This document shows positions 33,495 to 44,600 of a stretch of DNA of 64,000 bases, one piece after another. The DNA comes from Scalesia atractyloides. Lineage: Eukaryota > Streptophyta > Magnoliopsida > Asterales > Asteraceae. Where the stretch lies: contig CAMTDV010000009.1 in assembly GCA_947069175.1 (NCBI GenBank), positions 10,239,663-10,303,662 of the forward strand, given 5' to 3'. Both the position numbers and the translations under genes were made by a program. The notes beneath the pieces are model-generated. The model made no database searches. It had not been told where the DNA came from and saw only the letters and a list, made by a program, of their open reading frames with translations. Every line of letters begins with the position of its first letter. Positions within the stretch are counted from its first letter, which is position 1.

Positions 33495-33912
33495 TGCGCC
33501 GGGCGGGATTCGAACCGGCGACCTTCCGTTCACGTGCACGTAGCTCTTCCAACTGAGCTACGTGACTAACCCGTTATAAACTCGGTTTTAATTATATTTA
33601 TATACTTATTTGAATTAACCGAAAATTCCTTTATTTTGCAAAAACGTTTTAATTCCATTGGACCGGTGCTCGTGACAGGATTCGAACGCGTGACGTGAAG
33701 TTTATTTTGCACACAGTCCACCGCTGGACTGTGTGTTTAACCCGGTTATATTCTTGGTTTTTATTATACTTAACAATTACCTGTTTTAACCCGGGTTAGT
33801 TCATGATTAAAAAGGCATGTTATTACGTAAGGCGTGCGCGTAGCAAGGATCGAACTCGGGACGTGTATATGAAATTTGCACACAGTCCACCGCTGGACTG
33901 TGTGTCTAACCC
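33495..33912 (-). other. Array of three sense tRNA-like modules in E3 3' LTR
   Basis: Modules at 33495-33572, 33663-33743 and 33837-33912. Module 1 is the most tRNA-like in the window: A-box TAGCTCAGTTGG, a perfect 10-bp hairpin (CACGTAGCTC/GAGCTACGTG) and T-arm GCCGG-TTCGAAT-CCCGC with one mismatch. Modules 2 and 3 keep the CACACAGTCCA/TGGACTGTGTG hairpin. Confidence 0.78.
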
Positions 33913-34755
33913 GTTATAATCCGGATTTTAATTACTCTTATATTCTGATATAACTTCATCTTCTTCGTCGGATTACACGGTCAGCATAATTCGACTGGTT
34001 AGGATTGATTTGTGATTTACAAAGTTCTTAGACATTAACAGTAATTCAAGGGTAAGGAATGGAGAGAGTTTAAGGAACAGATTTTACCGATTGAAGATAT
34101 TCACAGAAATCCGGCGAAGGTTCGTCGGTATTGGAAATGAACTCCGACTGTTGAACCAATTAACAGCGTTGATCGATTACTCATAAAGTTGTGTCACTTA
34201 AACAAGGTTTAAAAGAAGTTTTGGATATCATACTAGTTTACAGTTGGATTCCGGCAGTCTCAGAAACTTTCCGGCGAAGATAAGATTTCCGATAAACGTT
34301 GGCTAAGATTGATTCTGATGATGGAGTTGTGTTAGAGATTGACATGTTTTAAACAAAAAGAGTCGAAGGAATTACCGTGAGAATGTGAGTCCCGGTTTTC
34401 CGGTGATTTACAGAAAAATTCCGGCGATCTGATTCAGAAGATATTATGGTTCAGGAATGCGACGAAAATGAAATTGAATGTTGTTGTGATAGTTCTGAAT
34501 CGTGCAAATGATCGGAACTTGAATTAAATCAGAGTTTGATAAATTTTCGGTTTCAAATACCGAAAATGATGAAACTTTAAGTTCATTTTCTGACTTAATT
34601 AGAAACCGAAATACATCGGTTATAAGCTGGCCAGATGAATTCGAAATGATTTGGCGATCGGTTTGCCGATTTCCGTTATTCAGATGGCATTAACGGTTAA
34701 TTCGAGTTTGTGTATAAATTCCTTTTACTTTCCTAGTGTTAACAGAAAACACGTT

Positions 34756-34833
34756 GTGGCGGAGTGGTTTAGGGAATGGGTGTTAAGTCGTTTAGAGACT
34801 CAGCTGACCCGGGTTCGAGTCCCGGCAGCTTCA
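34756..34833 (+). other. tRNA-Ser/Leu-like module with T run, antisense to E3 3' LTR
   Basis: GTGGCGGAGTGG fits the A-box consensus. CCCGGGTTCGAGTCCCGG is a perfect B-box and T-arm about 50 bases on. A TTTTTT run at 34838-34843 could end Pol III transcription. The central anticodon region is not foldable as a standard arm. Confidence 0.75.
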
Positions 34834-35016
34834 AATGTTTTTTATTTATTTTATTTTAACTTTTTATCAAATATAATTTTTATAGTTTAGTTTATTTATT
34901 AAATATGTAACGTTTACACTCAAAATAATCATAAATAATTAATGAAACTTTTATAACTTGGTACAAGATTACAAAACGGAGCGGGTTTTGGAGACCCGAA
35001 TTTTACTAAAGTTACA

Positions 35017-35060
35017 GTATCCCCTACTTTTAGTCATTTCGTCCCGAAATTTAAACAATT
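35017..35060 (-). promoter_or_regulatory. E3 polypurine tract and hairpin
   Basis: - strand AAATTTCGGGACGAAATGAC then TAAAAGTAGGGGATAC next to the LTR. The left hairpin arm is intact; the right arm is shortened compared with E1. Confidence 0.75.
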
Positions 35061-36274
35061 GAAGTAGTAGGAAAAAGATGCGGGTATTTTTTCATGCATT
35101 GAGTCTTCACGTTCCCAAGTAAACTCAGGTCCCCGTTTCGACTCCCAGCGTACCCTAACAATAGGAATGCGACTTCGTCGAAGACGCTTTTCTCCATAGT
35201 CCATAATCTCCACTGGTCTTTCAATAAAATGCATGGATTCATCAATCTGAATATCTTCCAGTGGAATATGGAGATTCTCATCAGCGAGACACTTCTTCAA
35301 GTTCGACACGTGGAATGTGGATGAATCCTGTCGAGTTCTTCCGGTAGGTCAAGCTTGTATGCTACAGGACCTACTCTTTTGAGTATCTTGAAAGGTCCTA
35401 CGTAACGCGGTGCTAGCTTTCCCTTTTGACCAAAACGAACTACTCCCTTCCACGGTGATACTTTTAAAAGCACATGATCACCGATGCTAAACTCCAAGGG
35501 CTTCCGTCGTTTATCTACGTAACTCTTTTGACGACTTTGAGCTGCTAAAAGATTGTTTCGGATTTGATAAATCTTATCTGTGGTTTCTTGGATCAATTCT
35601 GGACCAGTAATTTGTGCTTCCCAAATTTCGTGCCAACAAACAGGAGATCGGCACTTTCGACCATATAAAGCTTCAAAAGGTGCCATGCCGATGCTCGAAT
35701 GATAGCTGTTGTTATACGAAAATTCAACTAACGGTAGGTGGGCGTCCCAATTTCCCTTGAAGTCTATGACACATGCTCTAAGCATATCCTCAAGAGTTTG
35801 AATGGTGCGCTCAGACTGTCCATCAGTTTGGGGATGATAGGCGGTACTGAGATCTAATCGAGTGCCCATAGCGGATTGTACTGCTTGCCATGTTCGTGAG
35901 ATGAAACGACCATCACGATCAGAAATAATACTTAATGGTACCCCGTGTCGGCTTACGATTTCGTTGATATAAATACGAGCAAGCTTTTCGTTCTTGAAAT
36001 CTTCTCGAATAGGGATAAAGTGAGCTGATTTTGTAACTCGGTCTATAATCACCCATATAGTGTCATACCCACTAGAAGTGCGAGGTAACCCGGTAATGAA
36101 ATCCATGGTTATATTTTCCCACTTCCATACAGGTATTTCCGGTTGGACTAGAAGTCCTGAGGGTCTTTGGTGTTCAGCCTTCACCTTAGAACATGTGAGA
36201 CACTTGGAAACAAAAAAGGCAATATCTTTCTTCATTCCAGGCCACCAATAGGTGTACCGTAGGTCTTGATACAT
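35034..36274 (-). pseudogene. E3 integrase and chromodomain-like tail
   Basis: Frame 36274-35297 starts [18 protein letters not shown] and has the CLTCSK zinc cysteines (residues 25-28), the core Asp residues in [10 protein letters not shown] and IISDRDGRF, the Glu in [10 protein letters not shown], and [10 protein letters not shown] one-base deletion near 35325 shifts reading into 35309-35034, where the tail reads [20 protein letters not shown] and FTWERED. The tail resembles the chromodomain that targets Tekay/CRM-clade integrases to heterochromatin. A nonsense codon (TGA, 36302-36304) separates this from the RT frame; it is in the same phase as the preceding ORF. Confidence 0.94.
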
Positions 36275-36301
36275 CTTATCAGCTCCTGGGTGTATAGAAT
36301 A

Positions 36302-38236
36302 TCACATTTTATGAGCTTCATGCATGAGTGTTTCACGGAGATTGATGTGGTTAGGAATCCAGATACGATCTAGGTAATACAAAATACCATCAGATTTAGT
36401 TTCAAGTTTTAGCTCGGCTCCACAGGACATCTCTTTTCGTACATCTTCCTCTGTTATTGAAACGTGTTGGGCTTCACGAATTTGATCTTTAATATTGGTT
36501 ATAATTTGCGAACATAGAAGATGAATGGAGTTCGCATAACCCTTTTGACTAAGTGCATCAGCCACCACATTTGCTTTACCAGGGTGGTATCTAATTTCAC
36601 AGTCGTAATCATTTAGGAGTTCGACCCATCTTCGTTGCCTCATATTTAACTCTTTTTGATTGAAGATATGCTGAAGACTCTTGTGGTCAGTGTATATTTC
36701 ACACTTAGTACCATAGAGATAATGTCTCCATATCTTAAGAGCGAATACAACGGCTCCAAGTTCGAGGTCATGAGTGGTGTAGTTCTTTTCATGTGTCTTG
36801 AGTTGCCTCGAGGCATAAGCTATGACTTTTCCTCTTTGCATGAGAACGCAACCTAATCCCTGCCCTGACGCGTCGCAATAGACTACAAAATCATCACAAC
36901 CTTCAGGAAGAGTGAGGATTGGTGCATCACAAAGTTTTTGTTTAAGAGTTTGAAAAGCTTCATCTTGCTTGGGTCCCCATACGAATGGTTTTCCCTTATG
37001 GGTTAAAGCCGTGAGTGGCACCGCAATGCGAGAGAAGTTTGAAATGAACCGACGATAATAGCCAGCTAGTCCAAGAAAAGACCTTACTTCAGTTGGTGTA
37101 CGTGGAGCTTGCCACTCTTGAACTGCTTTGATCTTTGATGGGTCAACATGTATTCCTTTGTCATTGACTACATGCCCGAGAAATTGCACCTCTTTTAACC
37201 AGAATTCACATTTAGAGAACTTGGCATATAGCTTTTCCTTTTCTAGAAGTGCAAGAACAAGTCGAAGATGACGCTCATGATCAGCTTTAGATTTTGAATA
37301 GATAAGAATATCGTCGATGAAAACTATAACAAATCGATCGAGGTAAGGTTTGCAGACTCTGTTCATTAGGTCCATGAAAACAGCTGGTGCGTTGGTTAAT
37401 CCAAACGGCATAACCATGAATTCATAGTGGCCATAACGAGTTCGAAAAGCAGTCTTAGGGACGTCTTCTTCATGCACTCTAAGCTGATGATAGCCAGATC
37501 GAAGATCGATTTTTGAAAAGCAACTGGCACCTTGTAGTTGATCAAGAAGATCATCTATGCGCGGCAAAGGATAGCGATTTTTGATGGTTAACTTGTTGAG
37601 CTCTCTGTAGTCGATGCACATCCGAAAAGATCCATCTTTCTTCTTTACAAAAAGGACAGGTGCACCCCAAGGCGATGAGCTGGGGCGTATGAATCCCTTG
37701 TCAGTCAACTCTTGCAATTGACTGGCTAGCTCTTGCATTTCAGAGGGGGCTAACCTATATGGAGATTTTGCAACTGGTGTAGCACCAGGTATAAGATCGA
37801 TGCGGAATTCGACATCTCTGATTGGAGGAAGTCCTGAAATGTCGTCAGGAAAAACTTGTGGAAAATCTTTTACAGCAGGAATATCTTCAAGTTTCTTCTC
37901 TGTGGTCCCCTTCTTGATGATATGGGCTAAAAACGCAACATAATTCTTGCGAAGGTATTTTTGAGCTTGAAGACAAGACATTAAGTTGAGCCCTTTCGAC
38001 GAGGTTTCTCCAATGATTCGAAGAGTCTGGCCGTTTGAAAGAGGAATACGAATAAATTTTTCACGACATACAACTTCCGCATGATGTTGACTAAGCCAAT
38101 CCATACCGATTATGATGTCGAAACTTCCAAGCTTCATAGGAATAAGGTCGACTGAGAAATCGTGGTCGTTTAAGGTGAGTGTACAGTTGCGTAAAATAAA
38201 GTCTAGTGAAACTGGTTTCCCGTCCGCAACTTCCAC
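36302..38236 (-). pseudogene. E3 protease C-term, reverse transcriptase and RNase H (644 codons open)
   Basis: The open frame begins within protease ([15 protein letters not shown] at about residues 41-55). RT motifs follow in order: [20 protein letters not shown] (181-200), [10 protein letters not shown] (205-214), [13 protein letters not shown] (275-287) and FIDDILIY (306-313) with both catalytic Asp residues. RNase H shows [10 protein letters not shown] (451-460), [13 protein letters not shown] and [12 protein letters not shown], ending in [10 protein letters not shown] (555-564). All visible catalytic residues are intact. The linker to integrase ends in a premature TGA that replaces an Arg codon (E1 has CGA). 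This is the best preserved pol in the window. Confidence 0.96.
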
Positions 38237-38238
38237 CG

Positions 38239-39723
38239 TTAGGATTCCACCAGCTTATCCCGATTTTTGCTTAAGATACGTTCAAATTCTAATGACACGA
38301 AAGTTCTATCCGCACCAGTATCAAATAACATAGAGGCATATCTACCATTTATAAGAAACGTACCGTTGACCACATTGCCGTCAGTTCTGGCCTGGTTTGC
38401 GTTAATATTGAAAGCTCTTCCTCTAGCAGGTGGAGGAGCTTGGTTCGCTTGATTCACAGGGTTGGCTTGGGCCTGAGCATGAATAATATTGACCAGCCTT
38501 GGACATGTGTTTCTGAAATGACTTGGGTCGCCGCAATTGAAACAAGCCCGCATTGGTTGGCCCATAGGGTAATTGGGTTGATAGTATGTTTGGGCTAAAT
38601 GTTGGGTGGGTGGAAATGGTAGTTGTTGTTGGGCTTGACCCATTAACTGTTGGTGGGTTTGGGTTATAGGTTGGTGGCGGTTTGTTCGTTGAAGCGTGCG
38701 GCAGTTTTGAACAGTATGTCATGCGCGACCGCAGCCGGTGCAGTATTGGCAAAGATAATCAGGGGAGTGGTGATACTGACAACGGTTACATTTTGGTAAT
38801 GGGCCTGTGTAGGGTCTTTTGTATGGTGCGGGTGAAGGAGTGACTTGAGTGATGGGTGCAGCAGGAATAGGGGTGTTGGTTTGGGTGACTGCGAAATTCC
38901 TGGTGTTACGCTTCCTCTTGTTAGCAAACTTAGAGGAAGGAGTGTGGTGGTTTGAGGTTTGTCCTTCAGCAGGGGCTTTCTTCTTTTCTTCTTTGAACTT
39001 CCCATTGCGAATTCGGTTTTCGGTCAGTTCCGTTGCCAACTCCATGGCAGCTTCGAGTGTTACCGGTGAAACGCTGAGGACCGAATCTTGGATTTTTGAG
39101 GGAAGTCCTCGAATGTAATGTTCGATCAGACGATAGGTTGGAGTGAATAAGTTTGGAACCATTTGGTTCAACTCCAAGAACCTCTTGTTGTATGTAGAGT
39201 GATCACCCTCTTTTTGCTTTAAGGCATGAAATTCATCCTCCAATTTCTTAATTTCACTTCTAGGACAGAATCGCCTAGTCATGATTTCCCTTAACTCCTC
39301 CCAAGTTAAGGCCATCGCATCTTCAGTTCCCCTCTTTCCTTTCTCAGTATTCCACCAAGTGAGAGCTACACCAAGTAGTCTCCCGGTGGCGTAACGAACT
39401 TTGCGATCCTCAGGACAGTCGCAGTTTAAGAAAACGTTTTCCATCTCCTCGAACCAATGTAGGAGAGCAGTGACTCCCTCAGTCCCTTCGAATTTTGGAG
39501 GATCACAGGACTTAAAATGTTTGTAAGAGCATTTGATGGTAGGAGGGTTGTCGATGTTCTGGTCCTGTTGTTGAGGAGGGTTAGTAGGATTTGCAGCAAG
39601 GGCTTGTTGTACTTGTACCACGATGTCCAGCAATATCGTGGCCATTTGATTCGCGATATGAGTGGCCAAACGTTCCCGAGACTTTTCCGATTTCTTACCC
39701 CTTCGATGCTGTCTAGACGACAT
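38239..39723 (-). pseudogene. E3 gag and protease N-terminus, one nonsense codon and a terminal frameshift
   Basis: Starts MSSRQHRRGKKSEKSRERLA at 39723. The gag domain has TALLHWFEEMENVFLNC and TWWNTEKGKRG, as in E1 and E2. A TGA at 38719-38721 interrupts the first zinc-knuckle region, but the same frame continues with CFNCGDPSHFRNTC and then the protease active site LFDTGADRTFVS with its catalytic Asp. A one-base loss near 38240 shifts the frame into the RT ORF. Gag and PR share one frame here, unlike E1 and E2, where gag ends before protease. Confidence 0.94.
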
Positions 39724-40518
39724 CTACAGGATCATAAAATGAGAAGATTGTGAGTTTATGGTGTCTTTTTAGGTGTCATGTGTCTTTAAGAAAATGAAAA
39801 TAACATAAATATCAATAATGCAACTACATCCAAAGGATGTCTTGGGTTCGCTCATGTTGGGCCTCAAATGTCCCCCATACCTTCACCTACATAGTCATGT
39901 GGGCCCCCATGGCTATTGGCTTTGTAGGATTCACATTAGTATTGGCAATTTAACACTCGCATCCCCCGAATGCAAACCACAAAATATGTTCATGAGATGT
40001 TTGGTCGGAATGTGTCCAGGTGTAGACACAATGACAACTCAAAGTGGGATTAGCTCTCACGACGTTTGGTATAGCATGCTTTGGCCTAATAGGTACTTCG
40101 TACTCTCATCGTTAGTCCCCAGGTAGGCAAACTGGTCCTTTATTTTGGATTTATACGAATGCCAGCCTAGACAGGACGTTCCGACTACCGGTACTAGTAC
40201 CCTTCCAGTTACTACATGCCCGTCATGAGAACTCACTTTGATGAGATTTGAAAACACGAAAATCATTGTAAAATCAATCATGATGTGGTGTGTGCTTTCA
40301 TGGATGTGATATGTTATGAGCATACGATTTCATGATAGGCATTATTTGATAACACATACTTATGAACATGCTTGTACGATATCAAATGTAACATTTAACA
40401 TAAACATATAAACATCATGAAATTTGACATATAACGCACAAAATTCTTATAAGTTTCTAATCGACTATAGTATAGGCTCTAAGGGTCTAATAACCTATCC
40501 TATATCCCTATAGTCATG
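39724..40518 (-). other. E3 untranslated leader
   Basis: Homologous to the E2 leader, with no supported frame. Runs from primer site to gag start. Confidence 0.6.
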
Positions 40519-40530
40519 GCTCTGATACCA
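40519..40530 (-). other. E3 primer-binding site, initiator-Met tRNA
   Basis: - strand TGGTATCAGAGC, three bases from the 5' LTR. Confidence 0.94.
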
Positions 40531-41788
40531 ATCTGTCACACCCCGACCCGCAGCGGAAATAAGAGTCGGGGCATAATTGGGTTATCACCAAAGCACATGA
40601 CATTTAATATTATGTTTCATAATTAATGAAGTCAAAGTTACATTTTCAAACATCCAAACATGTTCATTCAATACAAAGGAAATAATCAAAAGGTAACAAT
40701 CCCAAAACTAAATCGATTTATTCTTCTAATCCAGGTCCTATGTGTTCCTAGCTGCTGCTGGTTCACCTGTATCATGTGTAAAATGGTAGTTTTTTTGGTC
40801 AACATAAGTTGGCGAGTGAACCTTATTAGATAAACATTTGATAATGATTTTATGGTTAGTTTATCAATAAAATATTGTGCATAATCATAAAAGAGCAAAT
40901 GTAAGTAATCAAGCATTGGCAAATAGCAGTTACAATTATAACATACAATAACACTTGATAGCATACATGAATATACCAATATCATACGATAACTAACATA
41001 AATGAACTGTGCGATCAAGGCTCAATCAAACGGAGCCGATCGTATTGCATGAACTGGAAATGTAAATTGAACTGTGCACTCAAGGCTCAATCAAACGGAG
41101 CCGAGCGTATTGCATGAACTGGAAATGTAAATTGAACTGTGCGCTCAAGGCTCAATCAAACGGAGCCGAGCGTATTGCATGTATTGAAATGTAAAATGAA
41201 ATGACCGATCAAGGCTCAATCAAACGGAGCCGATCGTGCGGGCACGCCACAGATCAACCGCATAATAAAATGGGGATCAAGCTCAACCTCATGGATGGGG
41301 AGCTGCGGCCTCGGCAAATGCATGTACTGAAATAATAATTTGCATCCAATAATAACTACTTAACAGCAACAAACTAATACACATGTCATGATATGATGTA
41401 TGCACAATAGTTTCGTTATAATATGTAAATAAACAAAGACACATGATACACCCCAAAAACGTGATTAAAACGGGGAATTTGAAAGGTTCACTCACATTGG
41501 GTGCGTTGAATTTGAGATTGTGAGATGCGCACGATTTAGATGAGCGAGTCGACGAGGAAATACTAACCTAAATAATGGAAAAATATATTAAGTGGATGAA
41601 ATGTTATTAAGGATTTTAATGAAATTTTTAGATATATTTTTATGAGTTTATGGCTGTTTTCTATCTTTAAAAATGTTATTTTTAAGTATTTTTAATTGAT
41701 TTTTAAATTAAATTAAATAAATAAATATATAAAAAAATATTATTTTTTTACTGTTGACCGTTGACCGGTTCGGTCAGCGGTAAATTCC

Positions 41789-42206
41789 TGCGCCGGGCGG
41801 GATTCGAACCGGCGACCTTCCGTTCACGTGCACGTAGCTCTTCCAACTGAGCTACGTGACTAACCCGTTATAAACTCGGTTTTAATTATATTTATATACT
41901 TATTTGAATTAACCGAAAATTCCTTTATTTTGCAAAAACGTTTTAATTCCATTGGACCGGTGCTCGTGACAGGATTCGAACGCGTGACGTGAAGTTTATT
42001 TTGCACACAGTCCACCGCTGGACTGTGTGTTTAACCCGGTTATATTCTTGGTTTTTATTATACTTAACAATTACCTGTTTTAACCCGGGTTAGTTCATGA
42101 TTAAAAAGGCATGTTATTACGTAAGGCGTGCGCGTAGCAAGGATCGAACTCGGGACGTGTATATGAAATTTGCACACAGTCCACCGCTGGACTGTGTGTC
42201 TAACCC
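41789..42206 (-). other. Array of three sense tRNA-like modules in E3 5' LTR
   Basis: Modules at 41789-41866, 41957-42037 and 42131-42206; no base change seen within the hairpin arms compared with the 3' LTR. Confidence 0.78.
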
Positions 42207-43057
42207 GTTATAATCTGGATTTTAATTACTCTTATATTCTGATATAACTTCATCTTCTTCGTCGGATTACACGGTCAGCATAATTCGACTGGTTAGGATT
42301 GATTTGTGATTTACAAAGTTCTTAGACATTAACAGTAATTCAAGGGTAAGGAATGGAGAGAGTTTAAGGAACAGAATTTACCGATTGAAGATATTCACAG
42401 AAATCCGGCGAAGGTTCGTCGGTATTGGAAATGAACTCCGACTGTTGAACCAATTAACAGCGTTGATTGATTACTCATAAAGTTGTGTCACTTAAACAAG
42501 GTTTAAAAGAAGTTTTGGATATCATACCAGTTCACAGTTGGATTCCGGCAGTCTCAGAAACTTTCCGGCGAAGATAAGATTTCCGATAAACGTTGGCTAA
42601 GATTGATTCTGATGATGGAGTTGTGTTAGAGATTGACTAATCACATGTTTTAAACAAAAAGAGTCGAAGGAATTACCGTGAGAATGTGAGTCCCGGTTTT
42701 CCGGTGATTTGCAGAAAAATTCCGGCGATCTGATTCAGAAGATATTATGGTTCAGGAATGCGACGAAAATGAAATTGAATGTTGTTGTGATAGTTCTGAA
42801 TCGTGCAAATGATCGGAACTTGAGTTAAATCAGAGTTTGATAAATTTTCGGTTTCAAATACCGAAAATGATGAAACTTTAAGTTCTTCAATTCTGACTTA
42901 ATTAGAAACCGAAATACATCGGTTATAAGCTGGCCAGATGAATTCGAAATGATTTGGCGATCGGTTTGCCGATTTCGTTATTCAGATGGCATTAACGGTT
43001 AATTCGAGTTTGTGTATAAATTCCTTTTGCTTTCCTAGTGTTAACAGAAAACACGTT

Positions 43058-43135
43058 GTGGCGGAGTGGTTTAGGGAATGGGTGTTAAGTCGTTTAGAGA
43101 CTCAGCTGACCCGGGTTCGAGTCCCGGCAGCTTCA
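43058..43135 (+). other. tRNA-Ser/Leu-like module, antisense to E3 5' LTR
   Basis: Same A-box, B-box and downstream TTTTTT run as the 3' LTR copy. Confidence 0.75.
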
Positions 43136-43318
43136 AATGTTTTTTATTTATTTTATTTTAACTTTTTATCAAATATAATTTTTATAGTTTAGTTTATTTA
43201 TTAATTATGTAACGTTTACACTCAAAATAATCATAAATAATTAACGAAACTTTTATAACTTGGTACAAGATTACAAAACGGAGCGGGTTTTGGAGACCCG
43301 ATTTTTACAAATGTTACA

Positions 43319-44600
43319 GAATCAGTTGTGCAAGTTTGACTCAAAACCCGATAGTTACTACCGTACATCAAGGAAAACGATTATTTCAATGAGCAAAGGC
43401 ATCTTGTTGAAGAAACGGCTATGTACTAAAAATTATTCTTGACATAGAGAAGCTTTGGCATGAAGAAAGATAATCTCAAGCCATTGGTGAGGCTTCTTCT
43501 TATGTTGTGCATCAACAATGTTACCCCAAGGTTAGGAGATCGAGGTGTAGTTCGTAAACCGGAGTTGTTGGTTCTTTATGCAATCATGACAGGGCAGCTT
43601 CATTTGTCCTTTCGTCAATTGGTCATGATGCAAATTTGGCAAGCTCTTAATTCGAAGAAGAAGAAGAAGAAGCTTATCCCACATGCTCGGTTGATTAGTG
43701 CGTTCCTTGTGAAGCAAGGGGTGATTTTAGAGTCTGACATCCCTTTCAAAAAGCCTCATATCACGTTTGCTATTGAAGATGCATCAAAAGAGACCGAACG
43801 ACATATAAGAAGACCAAGTTGTGGCATAAAGTGAAGTTTGGGGATGGTGCTAAGTTGAAAATTTTGCAGTGGGGTAAACAACGACCTGGTCCGGGAGAGA
43901 TGGAGACCAGGATTCGAGTGATGAGGAGATGTTAAGATTGATAAGAGAAGCAGGTATGGATGTAGGTGAAGGATCGAGTAGGCAACGCGAAGAACCAAGG
44001 CAGTCAAACTATTCGTGGGGAGTGTTTGACGATGATATGCAAGCGCGGGTGTAGAGTAGTCAGCCACCGGAATATGGTAATTGGGAGATGTGGCAAAATT
44101 TTGTGTATGATCAAGGCTCGCGGTTGGAAGTTGGTAGGGAAAGGCAACATGAGGAATTGATGGGATTTTTGAGGCGTTCCAATCGGGTGCGTCACATTAG
44201 TGGTGAGATGGAATTAAATATGAGGGCGTATGACGAGAATCAACTTTGGCGTTATCATGACTACTACAATGGAGTTCCATACACCAAGAATCCACCTTAT
44301 GTGGATTATAGCCAGTTGCCTCCCTACGAGCCTGGTACGCCTCGTCATCCAATGCCACAGGTTCATGGGTCCATGTTGCTGCCTAGAGAATATTCTGAGC
44401 CTCATTTCCAAAGTTCGTACCCATACCAGCAACCGCCATACGAATACCCGGCCCAACAGCAGCAAGGAGCTCAATCGTCATCGTCAGCACAGCAGCAGGA
44501 TCCGCAAGCAGGAGGCTTGGCAGATATCTTTGATATGAGCTCCTTTTATGAGCACCTTGGCGAGTACTACGGTGGACCACCGGGTTCGTTGTATCATTGA
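43319..44600 (+). pseudogene. E4 third ORF, 3' part
   Basis: Continues the ORF interrupted at 32240. After a stop near 43441, frame 43460-43834 has LKPLVRLLLMLCINNVTPRL, LYAIMTGQLHLSFRQLVMMQIW and a lysine run. After more breaks, frame 44088-44600 has a hydrophilic region and a Pro/Tyr/Gln-rich C-terminus (YQQPPYEYPAQQQQGAQ), ending in a stop at 44598-44600. The helix-rich middle resembles a domain seen in plant Athila third ORFs. Its role is unknown to me. Confidence 0.78.

Larger units (their letters stand above)
32241..35016 (-). repeat. E3 3' LTR
   Basis: The + strand left end reads TATCACACCCCG where the other LTR has TGTCACACCCCG, so the terminal CA is mutated on the element strand. 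The right end AGTTACA abuts the purine tract. Confidence 0.96.
32241..43318 (-). mobile_element. E3: most complete chromovirus-type LTR retrotransposon, nested in E4
   Basis: 11.08 kb with LTRs 32241-35016 (2776 bp) and 40534-43318 (2785 bp) and target repeats GAATC at 32236-32240 and 43319-43323. The - strand interior has an iMet primer site, leader, gag-PR, RT-RH, IN and chromodomain-like tail, hairpin and PPT. The two LTRs differ by only about twenty small changes by eye, so insertion is recent. Four lesions (two nonsense, two frameshifts) break the coding region. It is the same family as E1, E2 and the lone LTR. Confidence 0.96.
40534..43318 (-). repeat. E3 5' LTR
   Basis: Intact ends TGTCACACCCCG and AATGTTACA on the + strand. 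Carries the minisatellite at about 41003-41240 and the four tRNA-like modules. Confidence 0.96.

Noticed and set aside
31739..44600. A true envelope protein in the Athila third ORF
   Set aside because: No signal peptide or transmembrane helix is visible and the C-terminus is Pro/Gln-rich. Only the position resembles env.
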